This document shows positions 11,060 through 21,400 of a stretch of 64,000 bases of DNA, piece by piece (position 1 is the stretch's first letter; each line of letters begins with the position of its first letter). A program made the translations under genes and the position numbers. The notes under the pieces were generated by a model. The model had not been told where the DNA came from. It worked only from the letters and a program-made list of their open reading frames with translations, and ran no database searches. Source of the stretch: Membranipora membranacea (Eukaryota > Bryozoa > Gymnolaemata > Cheilostomatida > Membraniporidae); NCBI GenBank assembly GCA_914767715.1, contig OU612066.1:33144283-33208282 (forward strand), read 5' to 3'.

Positions 11060-14000
11060 TCATGGCTTAGAGCTCTGAGATCCTTTCTTTCCAATTAAAG
11101 ATTTGTGGATGTGAGGTATAACACCACCACCAGCGATTGTGGCTTTGATCAATAAATCCAACTCTTCATCTCCTCTGATAGCTAGCTGCAAATGACGAGG
11201 GGTGACACGCTTCTGTTTGATGTCTTTACATGCGTTACCTGCCAACTCAAGCACCTGACAAAAAAACCAAAATGAGTTATTTTATAAATATTGTACCGTT
11301 TAAGTTGTACCAAGCGGTTAAATTCTGTTGAATCAAACCTAGGAGTTAAAGACATTGATCAAACATACCACTACCACCAAAGTGCTATATATTTCTGGAC
11401 AACATTTGTTGTGAAAATCATTAACCTACTCCTAATTCTGCCTGATGTACCATCTATTTCCTTTATGTTCAATGAAAACAAAGGCTCAGTCATAATGCAC
11501 AGGGTAATTATAGAATTAGTAAGAGATTAGAGACAGCTAACAATAACTACAGCTGTTTACTCCAGCCCGAATGGCACTATTGTTTGGGCAAAATCATCCT
11601 CTAACCAGCAGAGATTTAAAAGAGATTAATGACAGTTTCCATGAAAATTGGTCATGATTCCAACAATTGAGTAAAGTGTCAATAAAAGCAGCTACAGGCA
11701 CATATTTCAAAATTTCAATAATCAAATTTTGTACAGGGGAGAAAATAGGATGTGATGCTGTAATTCCCGTATCTATACAAGTTGGTAACAAGTTGTGTAT
11801 TCACATTTTCTGTTATCACTCACCTCAGCTGTCAGATATTCTAGGATGGCTGCACTGTATACTGCTGCAGTGGCTCCCACACGCCCATGACTAGTAGTTC
11901 TTTCCTTGAGATGTCTGTGGATACGTCCAACAGGGAACTAAAATAAACGATAAAGAGAAATGAATTTTGTTGGAACAGTAATTTTTATGTGTATCAGTTT
12001 GGCCGAAACTCATTTATGTATAACATCTGAAAACGCTGTCTCACAATAAATAAATATCAATTTTTTCTTTCTCAAATTTTCACTGTCCAAAGGTTTCCGC
12101 CCCATTGGGTCCTTGAACTAAGATTCTACTCGTGTTAATGCTGTACCTGTTGGCGCTATCATCAATTTTCTATCAAGGTTTTTATTAATACATTGACAAA
12201 TTTAAAAATTTCAGCTCGTTACAATCAATGATGGGTTTGTTTTTAGAATAAAGAATGCTTGGATGAAACATTATTGAAATCAATCAAAACAACTGTAAAT
12301 CTGTTGAAATTTCAAAACACCATTGAAATACCAATAAAAATCCTGCTTATACTTTCAGTCTATATATAAGACATAGAACAACAATTGCCTGAGTGTGATA
12401 TTTCCATCATGCCATTACGAAAATGGATGATTTGTAATTGAAAATACACTACAATTTTCTTGTACAGTTAGGTATATTGCGCTAAATTGAATGCCAGCAA
12501 AACTCAGGAAATATTATTTTCTACTCGACGAACTAAGCCCCATACCCCTCCTATTGTTTTAAATGGTGAAAGCATTACTATGTGTGACAAAGTCACATAT
12601 CTTGGTATTATGTTAGATCAAAAGCTACGCATTGAAGAACACATTCAGTCTGTTGTGAGTAAAGCTGAGCAGCGTATGTATATTGTCAGGAATTTTGTAA
12701 ATCTTAGCACCATACCCCTTGCCACTATGTTATTTGAAAGTTTTATTGTTTCCCTGCTCACTTATTGTTTACCAGTATTATACACTACTATTTTTGCTAA
12801 AGACAAAAAACGTTTGAGCAAGTTTTTTGATCAGGCCTCAAAGCTCAAACTCCAAGTAGATGATCTCGACAGCCTTATGACTAAGCGTACCAAAACACTT
12901 GCCCTCCGATATATCCATGACGATGACCACTTTATGAACAACTTTCTGGCTAAATGCCCCTCAGAGAGGTATCGAACAATTAAACATAGAAGTGCCCTTG
13001 GTAAAGACTGTTTTTTGAGGCATGCTACCCATATTATAAATGATATTCTCTTTTAATCATCCATCAGTGTTTAAACTTATTTTTCCTTGTATGTGCTGGC
13101 TCCTTTTCAGTATGAACACCCTTATCTCGCAACATATTATTTTATGTTAGTGATAGAATACAATCAATCAAATTAATCGCTTGTAATATATGTGATATAT
13201 AACGATAGAGAAGACAACATGAATGACAGTGTTACACAACTTTTTAATTAAAACAAGTGTTCTCAACAATATACATTTAGACCCCAGATCGAATTTATTC
13301 CAGATTCAATATTAGACTTGGTAGATATATATTCTGAAAATATCTAATAATATCAGTAAAATTTAGAATGTCATATATGGGTGTCGGCAATGAATTACAA
13401 GATGTAACAACCAGGCAAGTGCTGTTATCTGTTTTGGGAAGACCAATTTCACGAATAACGTTTGAAAATAGCACAATTCATTTCCTTTTATTTCCGTAAG
13501 AGCTTTCAAGGGGTGGGTGAAAATTCAACCACAGACCTTATACCTAGCTTTTATAGTACCTAATTTAGACCTATCTCAATTTTTTCCTTAACTGCTAATA
13601 AACATTAACCCCCCACTCCAGTTGAACAGGGAGAGTTGAATGATCAAATCTGTGTTGTCTTTGCGGACTCACTCAGTCCTTTATAATGTGCCGTTTCTAG
13701 CTTATTCATTGAACGCTCCACAACAACAGGAATTACTTCTAGTCCTCACTGGACCTACACAAGTTGTAACATATATTATAAACTACCTACAGATACCTAA
13801 TGTATATTTGTCACTATTAAAATCTACATGCGACTAGTATATTATAAACACGATAATATGAAATGTATATATAGACAGAGAGTGTGTTCACTTCTATGAC
13901 ATGTTGCGGATTTGGTGATTCAACTTGTTTCAACATTGTTTCCGGTGTCATGGCGCCCAACCGCGAAATTTAGTAAGCTCTCTTTGTTTGAAATTTTATA

Positions 14001-17000
14001 CCAAATTTGGTTCAAAATTAATTGTAAGTAAGGATTGCCTCTGCCCCCATCCCATGCCAATTAAAGTCCAGGTACCAGAGAAAATTATACAAACTGAAAT
14101 TATTTCCCAAATCACCTGGATGACCAATACCATGTCTCAACAACGATCTCAGTCTCCATCATCAGCAGCTGCAACTGGTGGTAGGCCAAGCAACAATGGA
14201 AAAGGTGGAAGTACTGATGACCAAAACATGAACAACAATGCTGAGGAAACATGTGCCACCTGTGGAGAGAAAGAGTTGGCACTACTACTGTCTCAGAATG
14301 GAACAACTGGAAGGCAAAACAGAGCTGTCAAGGTCCACAGCAAGTGGATAAGCTGTGATGCCTGTAACCAATGGTATCATGGCCTATGCCAAGAACTACA
14401 GCAAAATGAGGTAACGTCAATAACCAAACTAGCCACAAAGGGCGTACGCTGGTACTGCAACGTATGCCTCGCTGACAGTGACACACAGAAATCACCCGAA
14501 GTGTTCTCAAAGAAAATGGAACAGCAGATAACCAACATCGAGAAGATAGTACAGTCATTCGCCGCAACCAACAATGAAGTTGAAAAAAAGTGGTCTGATG
14601 TGCTGAAGAGAAATACCGAAAACATAAACAAAAACACGCAGGTTGCCCAACAAGCAAAAATACTGATGGAACAGAGCCACCAACTGAAGGAAGAAGAAAA
14701 CAGAAAGAACAACGCCATCATTACTGGTGTTACAGAACAAGACGACAGCACAGCAATACAGCAAATCATGGAGTTGATGAAACAAGAATGCTTCGCCAAG
14801 AATAGCGAGCCCATGCAGGCGATGAGGCTTGGAAAGAAAACCGAAGACCAAGTACAAAAGCGACCTATTAAGGTGAGGTTTGACGATGAACAATCTAAGT
14901 GGGAGTTTATCAAAAGGTTTAACAACCATGCTCTAAGAGAAAAACAGATCTTTTGTAAACTAGATGAAAGCCAAGCTGTAAGAAACCAACAGTTTCAATT
15001 ACGACAGGAGGTGAGAAGTCTTCGTACAGAAAATGGAACCAATGAATACCGCATCCGAAACATGCAAATACAAGAGAAAAAAGATGGCTCGGGGGACTGG
15101 AAAGTCATGAAACCAGTCTCACTAAAGAAGTCGACCGAGTGTTAAAACTGTTTCTCTCAAACACTAGATCCGTCAAAGGGAAAACAACTGAACTTCAATT
15201 TCTCACTACTGACTATGACATCATCTGTCTCACTGAAACACACTTAGACGAAACAATACCAGACAGTAACATATTATCAACAGAAAACAGAACTGTGTTT
15301 CGACATGACCGAAGTCTGCATGGCGGGGGAGTCCTGATAGCGGTATGCAATCAGCTGAAACCCAAATTAGTAGACCTAAGTAACTTTGACGAAGAGATTG
15401 TTGCAGTGAAAATACAACCTAACACAATTGTCTGCTGCTATTACCGACCCCATGTCCATCTCAAAAACATAGATAAGATTGATGACATTCTTAAATTTAT
15501 GGAGAAGGCATTTCAAGGACACAACATACTTCTGGTTGGAGATATGAACTTACCAGGAAAGCGTACCACAAGTTTAGGTCCACCTCAAATGAGTTCGACC
15601 ACACCAAATACAAGCAAGAACGAAGACACGGAAAGAAAGAACTGGAGACTATCCGTAGAGCGTACTACACAGACAGAATATACAAGCCACTGAAGAAAGG
15701 GAACTCCAAGCCATTCTTCAAACTCCTTGGTGCAAACAAAAATAACAAATCCAAACTGCTGACGCTTAAAAACAAACAAAATGTTCTGACTGAGGACCCC
15801 GAAGAATGCGCTGAACTGCTAAATGGCTTTTTCCACAGCCAGTTCCAAGAAGGCTACCTGGCCAGAGACTTCCCGAGGATGGAAGCTGATGACGAATGCC
15901 TAGAGATAACAACTGATGGGGTGGCTAAGCTCATCCGAGAACTACCAAATGGAAAATCACCAGGGCCCGATGGAATCAGGAAGCCAGATATGCTAATTGA
16001 CTTACAAACCACAGCCACATCACTGGCACTGATCTACAAAGCATCACTGAACGCAGGAAAACTCCCGGAACAGTGGAAATCAGCCAATGTAACCCCTATA
16101 CATAAAGGAGATTCTGAGACCCCTAACAATTATAGGCCTATCTCACTCACAAGTATCCCTTGTAAAATGATGGAACACATAGTGTTGCATTTCCTGAACA
16201 AGACACTTGATGACGTGCTCCACCATCGACAACATGGCTTCCGAAGAGGACTGTCATGCGAAACCCAACTGTGTGTCACCTATAATGACTTGGCAAAAGC
16301 AGCAGATGATGGACACACCACTCACGCCATAGTTATGGACTTCAAAAAAGCTTTCGACAAAGTACCGCACCTGTTACTCCTTCAGAAGCTAAAACAAATA
16401 CCAGGAATAAACGCCCATCTCATAAACTGGATTCGTGATTTTCTGTCTGACAGGAAACAATCTGTAGTACTCAAAGGGAAGAGTTCCCAAATGTGCACGG
16501 TAACATCAGGGGTTCCGCAAGGATCAGTACTGGGCCCAACCCTGTTCCTGTGCTACATAAACGATCTACCAACTAGCCTGACCTGCAAAGTCAGTCTCTA
16601 TGCCGACGACACCCTGCTGTACCAAACTGTGGACGATCCTGAGGATGCCGCAAGGTTCCAAAAAAACATTGAGGCAGTATATCACTGGTCAGAGAAGTGG
16701 AGAATGCCATTCAACGACAAGAAATGCCACGCGATCAACTTTGGCAATGCGAACCCCAAGCTTACATATATGCTTGGTGACTCGCCTCTTGCCTGGACAG
16801 CCAGCACTAAATACCTGGGTGTGACCATTCAGTCAGACCTAAAGTTTGACCAACACATCCAAACAAAATGTGGAAAATCTAGGAAAATCCTAGGAGGCAT
16901 CAAACATCTGATGTATAGCGCACCAAAGGAAGCCAAGCTACTGGCATACACAAGCCTATGTAGGCCAATCCTCGAATTCGCAGACACAGTATGGGACCCA

Positions 17001-18128
17001 TCCACCAAAACAACAGCACAGAAGATAGAATTGGTGCAAAATGACGCCATCAGATTCATAGGTAACCTGAAGGGCCGTGGTACGAGTGTGACCGAAGCCA
17101 GGAATCAGCTAGAAATTGGGTCGCTGGAAGAAAGGCGGAAAAATCATCGGCTATGTCTGCTCACCAGAGTTCTTCAGAACGAGAACCAACACCATGCTCT
17201 CTCTAAAGCATACGATGAAATCACCGAAGACAGGGAAAACGCTACAATGACCACCAGAGCAGCCGCCAGAGGTGAACCTAACTCTGTGGCCACAAACAAA
17301 AGTGTTTACCACGCCAGTTTCCTGCCTCGGACAATCCGTGAGATGAGAGGGCAGAAAACCGCCCAACCCTAAACAGCGCCATGCTGTTAAAACCACATTC
17401 CCTGGTCTAAACCCTGGTCCTAACATTTAGAGGCATCCCTAAACCGATTTCTTCGACAAATCAATAGGATGTGCTACCTCATCTGAGGTAAGGAAACTGA
17501 GGTAAGGAAACTTGTCTAAGTTGTGTAGGAGTAATTTATAGTACTTTGCGCCACATAAATTACAAGTGGGAAGCTCAGTTTAGGTTGTTTCCCAGACTTT
17601 CTAGTCAGAGGAACTGTTATCACAACAGCAGAAACAGTAAATAAAGAAACAAACCTGATAGTGAGGGTTGAAAATTGCTAAGGCTAAGCAAGTTTGTCCC
17701 CTCACTCACTATCAAGTTGAGAAAGCAGACAAGTCAACGCACCAAACTCAACAGCAACAGTTGAGATTTGAGAAGCTTACATCCATGCTCAACATTGGTC
17801 CTGGGGCTTGACTGTGGCTAGCTTACTCATGTTTTGTTCTTCATCACTTACTTGTACTGTATTCTTGTACTCAATTAATTCTATGAATGAAAACATACCT
17901 GAAGTCCAGCTCTTGCAGACCTTGAAATAGCCTTCAGCTTAGTCTTTCCGGAATCTTTGCCTGCTTTACCTCCTGCCTACAATTGAAGATTTTACATAGT
18001 TTAGATATGAGTATGACATAACTAAACACGGATTTACAATCCTGATATATTTCTCCTTCCAGTGAGGATAATATTAGGGTTGGATGTCAACAAAAACTTA
18101 GTAAAATCCTCAGATAAATTCTTACCAT
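11060..18128 (-). CDS. H2AZ: Histone variant H2A.Z
   Basis: Replication-independent H2A variant, deposited at promoters and other sites by SWR1/SRCAP-type remodellers. Exons (minus order): 18126-18128 (only the ATG), 17899-17976, 11824-11937, 11060-11254. The protein starts [19 protein letters not shown] and contains [35 protein letters not shown], then [20 protein letters not shown] and [20 protein letters not shown]. It ends [19 protein letters not shown]. The H2A.Z hallmarks are present: the GDEELD acidic patch, the [14 protein letters not shown] tail and the RTTSHG loop 1. ATG alone in exon 1, followed at once by GTAAG, is also common in animal H2A.Z genes. Having introns and no stem-loop separates it from the histone cluster at 56.7-60.2 kb. 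The intron 11938-17898 is swollen by two LINE insertions in the opposite orientation. Confidence 0.95.
12482..13170 (+). mobile_element. 5'-truncated LINE, C-terminal part of reverse transcriptase ORF plus 3' UTR
   Basis: An open frame to 13056 encodes the region after the reverse transcriptase catalytic core of a Jockey/CR1-type [39 protein letters not shown], then the end [16 protein letters not shown] and [18 protein letters not shown]. The frame has no start and the catalytic FADD box is absent, so the copy is 5'-truncated and dead. The 3' UTR ends near 13170 in a short TCAATCAA-type tail. It lies in the H2A.Z intron, antisense to the gene. A related copy with an aligned C-terminus is at 20066-20388 in the neighbouring PSMD3 gene. 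Confidence 0.85.
14054..15145 (+). CDS. LINE ORF1 protein with PHD-type zinc finger
   Basis: The frame is open from 13925. The first in-frame ATG is 14054 and the next strong one is 14120 ([12 protein letters not shown]), so the start is uncertain. Counting from 14054, residues about 55-135 form a PHD-like Cys/His cluster: CATCGEK, then [12 protein letters not shown] and [10 protein letters not shown], spacing C-x2-C...C-x2-C...H-x2-C...C-x2-C. Next comes a Glu/Lys/Gln-rich probable coiled coil (residues about 150-225), then a C-terminal part with NAIITGV and [11 protein letters not shown] that looks like the RRM-type fold of LINE ORF1 proteins. It probably binds element RNA; the PHD may contact chromatin or act in assembly. 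ORF1 overlaps the ORF2 frame by 7 nt. A host gene is unlikely given this linkage. Confidence 0.8.
   Translation: MPIKVQVPEKIIQTEIISQITWMTNTMSQQRSQSPSSAAATGGRPSNNGKGGSTDDQNMNNNAEETCATCGEKELALLLSQNGTTGRQNRAVKVHSKWISCDACNQWYHGLCQELQQNEVTSITKLATKGVRWYCNVCLADSDTQKSPEVFSKKMEQQITNIEKIVQSFAATNNEVEKKWSDVLKRNTENINKNTQVAQQAKILMEQSHQLKEEENRKNNAIITGVTEQDDSTAIQQIMELMKQECFAKNSEPMQAMRLGKKTEDQVQKRPIKVRFDDEQSKWEFIKRFNNHALREKQIFCKLDESQAVRNQQFQLRQEVRSLRTENGTNEYRIRNMQIQEKKDGSGDWKVMKPVSLKKSTEC
15139..17372 (+). pseudogene. LINE ORF2 (endonuclease-reverse transcriptase) disrupted by an out-of-frame deletion
   Basis: The first part (15139 to about 15555) encodes the N-terminal half of an AP-type endonuclease: [41 protein letters not shown] and VGDMNLPG. 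Directly after GDMNLPG the frame switches by one position and the sequence continues in the second frame as [12 protein letters not shown], through [20 protein letters not shown], to the stop at 17372. The normally following SDH-containing end of the endonuclease is missing, so this is a deletion that is not a multiple of three. The RT itself is intact: [40 protein letters not shown] and the catalytic LYADDT. The C-terminal thumb-like region ends NEMRGQK-type, basic. The element can no longer make a full ORF2 protein. Confidence 0.88.
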
Positions 18129-18436
18129 TTTGAGAAGAAAATTAGTTTACAGAAACAACGATGGGCGCCAATTTGATTAATGATTGACTCAAGCGTTATA
18201 ACGGCGGGCTTTATAGCCAATAAGAATTACTTTTGTGAAAATAATAAACAAAGCCTAACCAATGAAATGCAATATGAAATAAAGGGCATAATGACTCACC
18301 AAAACAGCTTTCTTATAATTCTAATGAATATAGAATAATCTGTATTTTGGCCGAACCACTAACTGCCTTCACTGCAGACCACTTGTCCATTTTGCCAGTC
18401 ATTTGAGTTTTTTCTTCTTTCATTTCTGGAAACAAA
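18129..18436. promoter_or_regulatory. Head-to-head promoter region of H2A.Z and PSMD3
   Basis: Only 308 bp separate the start codons of two divergent genes, and this includes both 5' UTRs. A CCAAT box (AGCCAATAAG) is near 18217 and there is no good TATA box for either gene, as is usual for bidirectional housekeeping promoters. A 5' UTR intron of PSMD3 is not evident. Confidence 0.6.
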
Positions 18437-21400
18437 ATGGTTTCTACTGGCATTAAAGATGTTGAGATGAAAGATCCTAAGGCAAAGAAAGATGTGAAGA
18501 AGGAAGGAGAAGAGGATAAACCTAAAGAAGAAAAGAAGGATCCTGATGTTTTGACTCTTGAGGACTTGAAACAGCAGGTTCACTTGATTGAGAAGAGTGT
18601 GCAGCTGAAAGATCCTCGATTTGTTGCAAGAGTTTTGAGATCCCTACCCACAACTAGGAAGAAGCTGAATAGTGGTGTGCTTACAGCTTTAATCAATGGG
18701 TATTTCACACACCCATCAAATGACAAATCCATTCTTTTGGGGTATATGGAACAGTCAATGGACACAGATGCAAAACCTCTAGCCTTTCAACCTAGATCAG
18801 CTAAAGCCAGCACTCAACCTCTCTTGCCTGAGGTCTCAACATATGTATGTCTACTATTATTGATCTTTCTAATTGACAATGAGCTCATAGAGAAGGCTGT
18901 GGCCTGGTCAACTGCGATAACTGACAAACTTGCCTCTCTGAATCGCAGAACTCTGGATGGATTGCAAGCAAAATGTTACTTCTACTACGCTCGTTCATTT
19001 GAACTAGCCGGTCAACTTGATTCGATTAGAAGGTATTGTTATTTTATTATTTCATTGCAATTCAAACCTATTATCAAATGCTAACTAATAGTAGTCGGTG
19101 CTGGAAGACTCTTGTAATTGTACTTGTTGATGCACTCACTCAGCAATTAATCGATGTTATGAGCATACATTGCTATTCTTGATTTTCACAAACCATATAG
19201 CCAACCTTCATCCATCCGAAGTAATTTAATCTTCTAGGGCGAGACATGTAAACTCTTTGCAAACAAAAATCAAACTACATGATTCCTACCTGTCATGATG
19301 CATAACACTATTTTATATTTGATTTTTTAGCTTCCTTCACAGTCGCCTTAGAACTGCGGCTCTTCATTCAGACATGGAAGGACAGGCATGTCTGCTAACG
19401 TTGCTGATGAGAAACTACCTCACATTCGACTTGTACGATCAAGCAGATAAGTTAGTTTCTAAATCAACCTTTCCTGAGCAAGCTAACAACAACGAGTGGG
19501 CTCGATTCCTCTATTATTTGGGTAGAATCAAGGCTATTCAGCTTGACTACTCGGATGCACACAAGAATCTGTTACAGGCTATTAGGAAGGCTCCTCAGAA
19601 TGGAGCTCCAGGATTCCGTCAAACTGTACAGAAGCTGGCCGTCACCGTGGAGTTGTTACTTGGTGATATCCCAGAGAGAGCTCTGTTTAGAGAGCCGATA
19701 TACAAGAAGGCATTAGCTCCATACTTCCAGCTTACCCAGGCTGTCAGAACAGGTCAGTACAGACTGTTTCAGTAAGAATTCAGCTCATTAGTGTGTAGCC
19801 CAGGTTTTATCATTGTTCAATTCAATTTTCTGATTCAGTTTCACTGATGCGTGTTTTGCGTGATGCGAAATTAAACGTCTCAGAATAAGATTTGAGTTGG
19901 ATCGTGGACAAAATAGACGCACTCTTTTCATCGCTATTACATCCCTCCTTCAAGTCTCTCTCCTATTTTGAAAGAATGTAGGCTGAAATAATACTCATTG
20001 TCATACTGCCACCGAAACATATTTTTGTGATATCTTTATCAATGTTTGTACTTAATTATAACTGAATGGACAATCAGACACGAACACTGGCCTTACGCTA
20101 TATTCACGATGAGGATCATTTCATCAATGATTTGTTGAGTAAATGTCCATCTGGCAGATACCGTACAGTAAAACATAGACGCTCACTGGGGAGAGACTGT
20201 TTTCTGCGTCATATCACTCTTATTTTAAACGAAATACTTTTTTAGACAGAGATTTGATTTTTTATTCCAAGTGTCTTCGCTTTTTTCTTGCTGATTCAAA
20301 GTGCCAGCAATTACACTGTATTTCGCGACTCATTTTTTCTTTTAATAATGCTGTCAGTGATAGTAATAAAATCCATCCATCCATCCATATTCTATCTGCT
20401 TGCAGGAAACCTGGGAAAGTTTACCGACACTCTGAGCCAGTTTGGAGAGAAGTTCCGTGCTGATCACACATACACCCTAATCATTCGACTTAGACACAAT
20501 GTAATCAAAACAGGCATCAGGATGATCAATATGTCCTACGCTAGGATATCCCTCACTGACATAGCCCAGAAACTGCAGTTAGACAGCCCAGAAGATGCTG
20601 AGTATATTGTAGCTAAGGCTATCAGGGATAATGTCATTGATGCTACCATCAACCATGAGAAAGGTATTGTGCATATTCCAACAAATTAAATTTAATCAAA
20701 TACAGTTCAGCAATGTTGAAGAGTTGTCTCCACACTGCTTTAGTCTTTCAAAAGAGAGCACAACTTCTGTGTTTATAACTCTCCTCATAAATTTTATGAG
20801 CAAACATGTTCAATTTTGTGAGTCAACGTTATGAGAAAGACAAGAAAGGAATTTTCAAGATGATTTGAAATTATTATGTCCATGTTTAGACATCAAAATT
20901 TAACACATCGCTATTAATTAATCTATTATAATGTCCAGTATTATGAAAACCAGCATTCCAATTCATTGTTGTGAGTGACGTCATGCTAGACAGTTGGGTG
21001 TGAAAAGTTCTCTTCAGAATTTTCTCATAAATAACCAAAATTTGACAATAACAACACCTTACATGAGTGATACTAAGAAGAAGAAAGGATACGCATTCTA
21101 TGCTGTTGCCACAGGAAAGACAACAGGTATTTTTAAAAACTGGCTTAAATGTAACGACTCAGTGAATAAAGTCAGTGGCGCATCATTCAAGGGTTTTCGC
21201 ACCCTTGAAAATGCTGAGCGATATTTGAACAAGGCAGGAGTACAATGTACCTGGGTAGATTTTGAGCAGGAGTACGTTGACGCATTGGACGAGCTAGAAA
21301 GCAGCAAGTCAAGAAGTAGATCGCCATTGAAGGGTATCATCAACAAAAACTTTGATATTGGTAATAGTACCTCAGACACTGGTATTTGTACCTTTAGTAA

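Larger units (their letters stand above)
13925..17512 (+). mobile_element. LINE with PHD-finger ORF1, nearly complete but internally deleted
   Basis: Non-LTR retrotransposon of the Jockey/CR1 group with two ORFs, inserted antisense in the H2A.Z intron. ORF1 is intact; ORF2 has lost an internal part of its endonuclease and changes frame there (see separate entries). The 3' end is marked by two copies of CTGAGGTAAGGAAA at 17483-17512. The 5' end is not defined precisely. Codon use is more GC-rich than the surrounding intron, and reading frames are otherwise clean, so the insertion is likely fairly recent. Confidence 0.88.

Noticed and set aside
14112-14929. Several minus-strand open frames of 60-180 codons
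   Set aside because: They are antisense shadows of the PHD LINE ORF1, with no family features.
15585-15779. Minus-strand open frame with hydrophobic residues
   Set aside because: Antisense of the LINE ORF2 after the deletion junction.
20406-20689. PSMD3 frame continuing past 20663 to a stop at 20689 as the true end
   Set aside because: The frame passes a GTATTG donor at 20664 and lacks the conserved Rpn3 end; an in-phase last exon with [12 protein letters not shown] and the acidic tail lies at 26321-26556.
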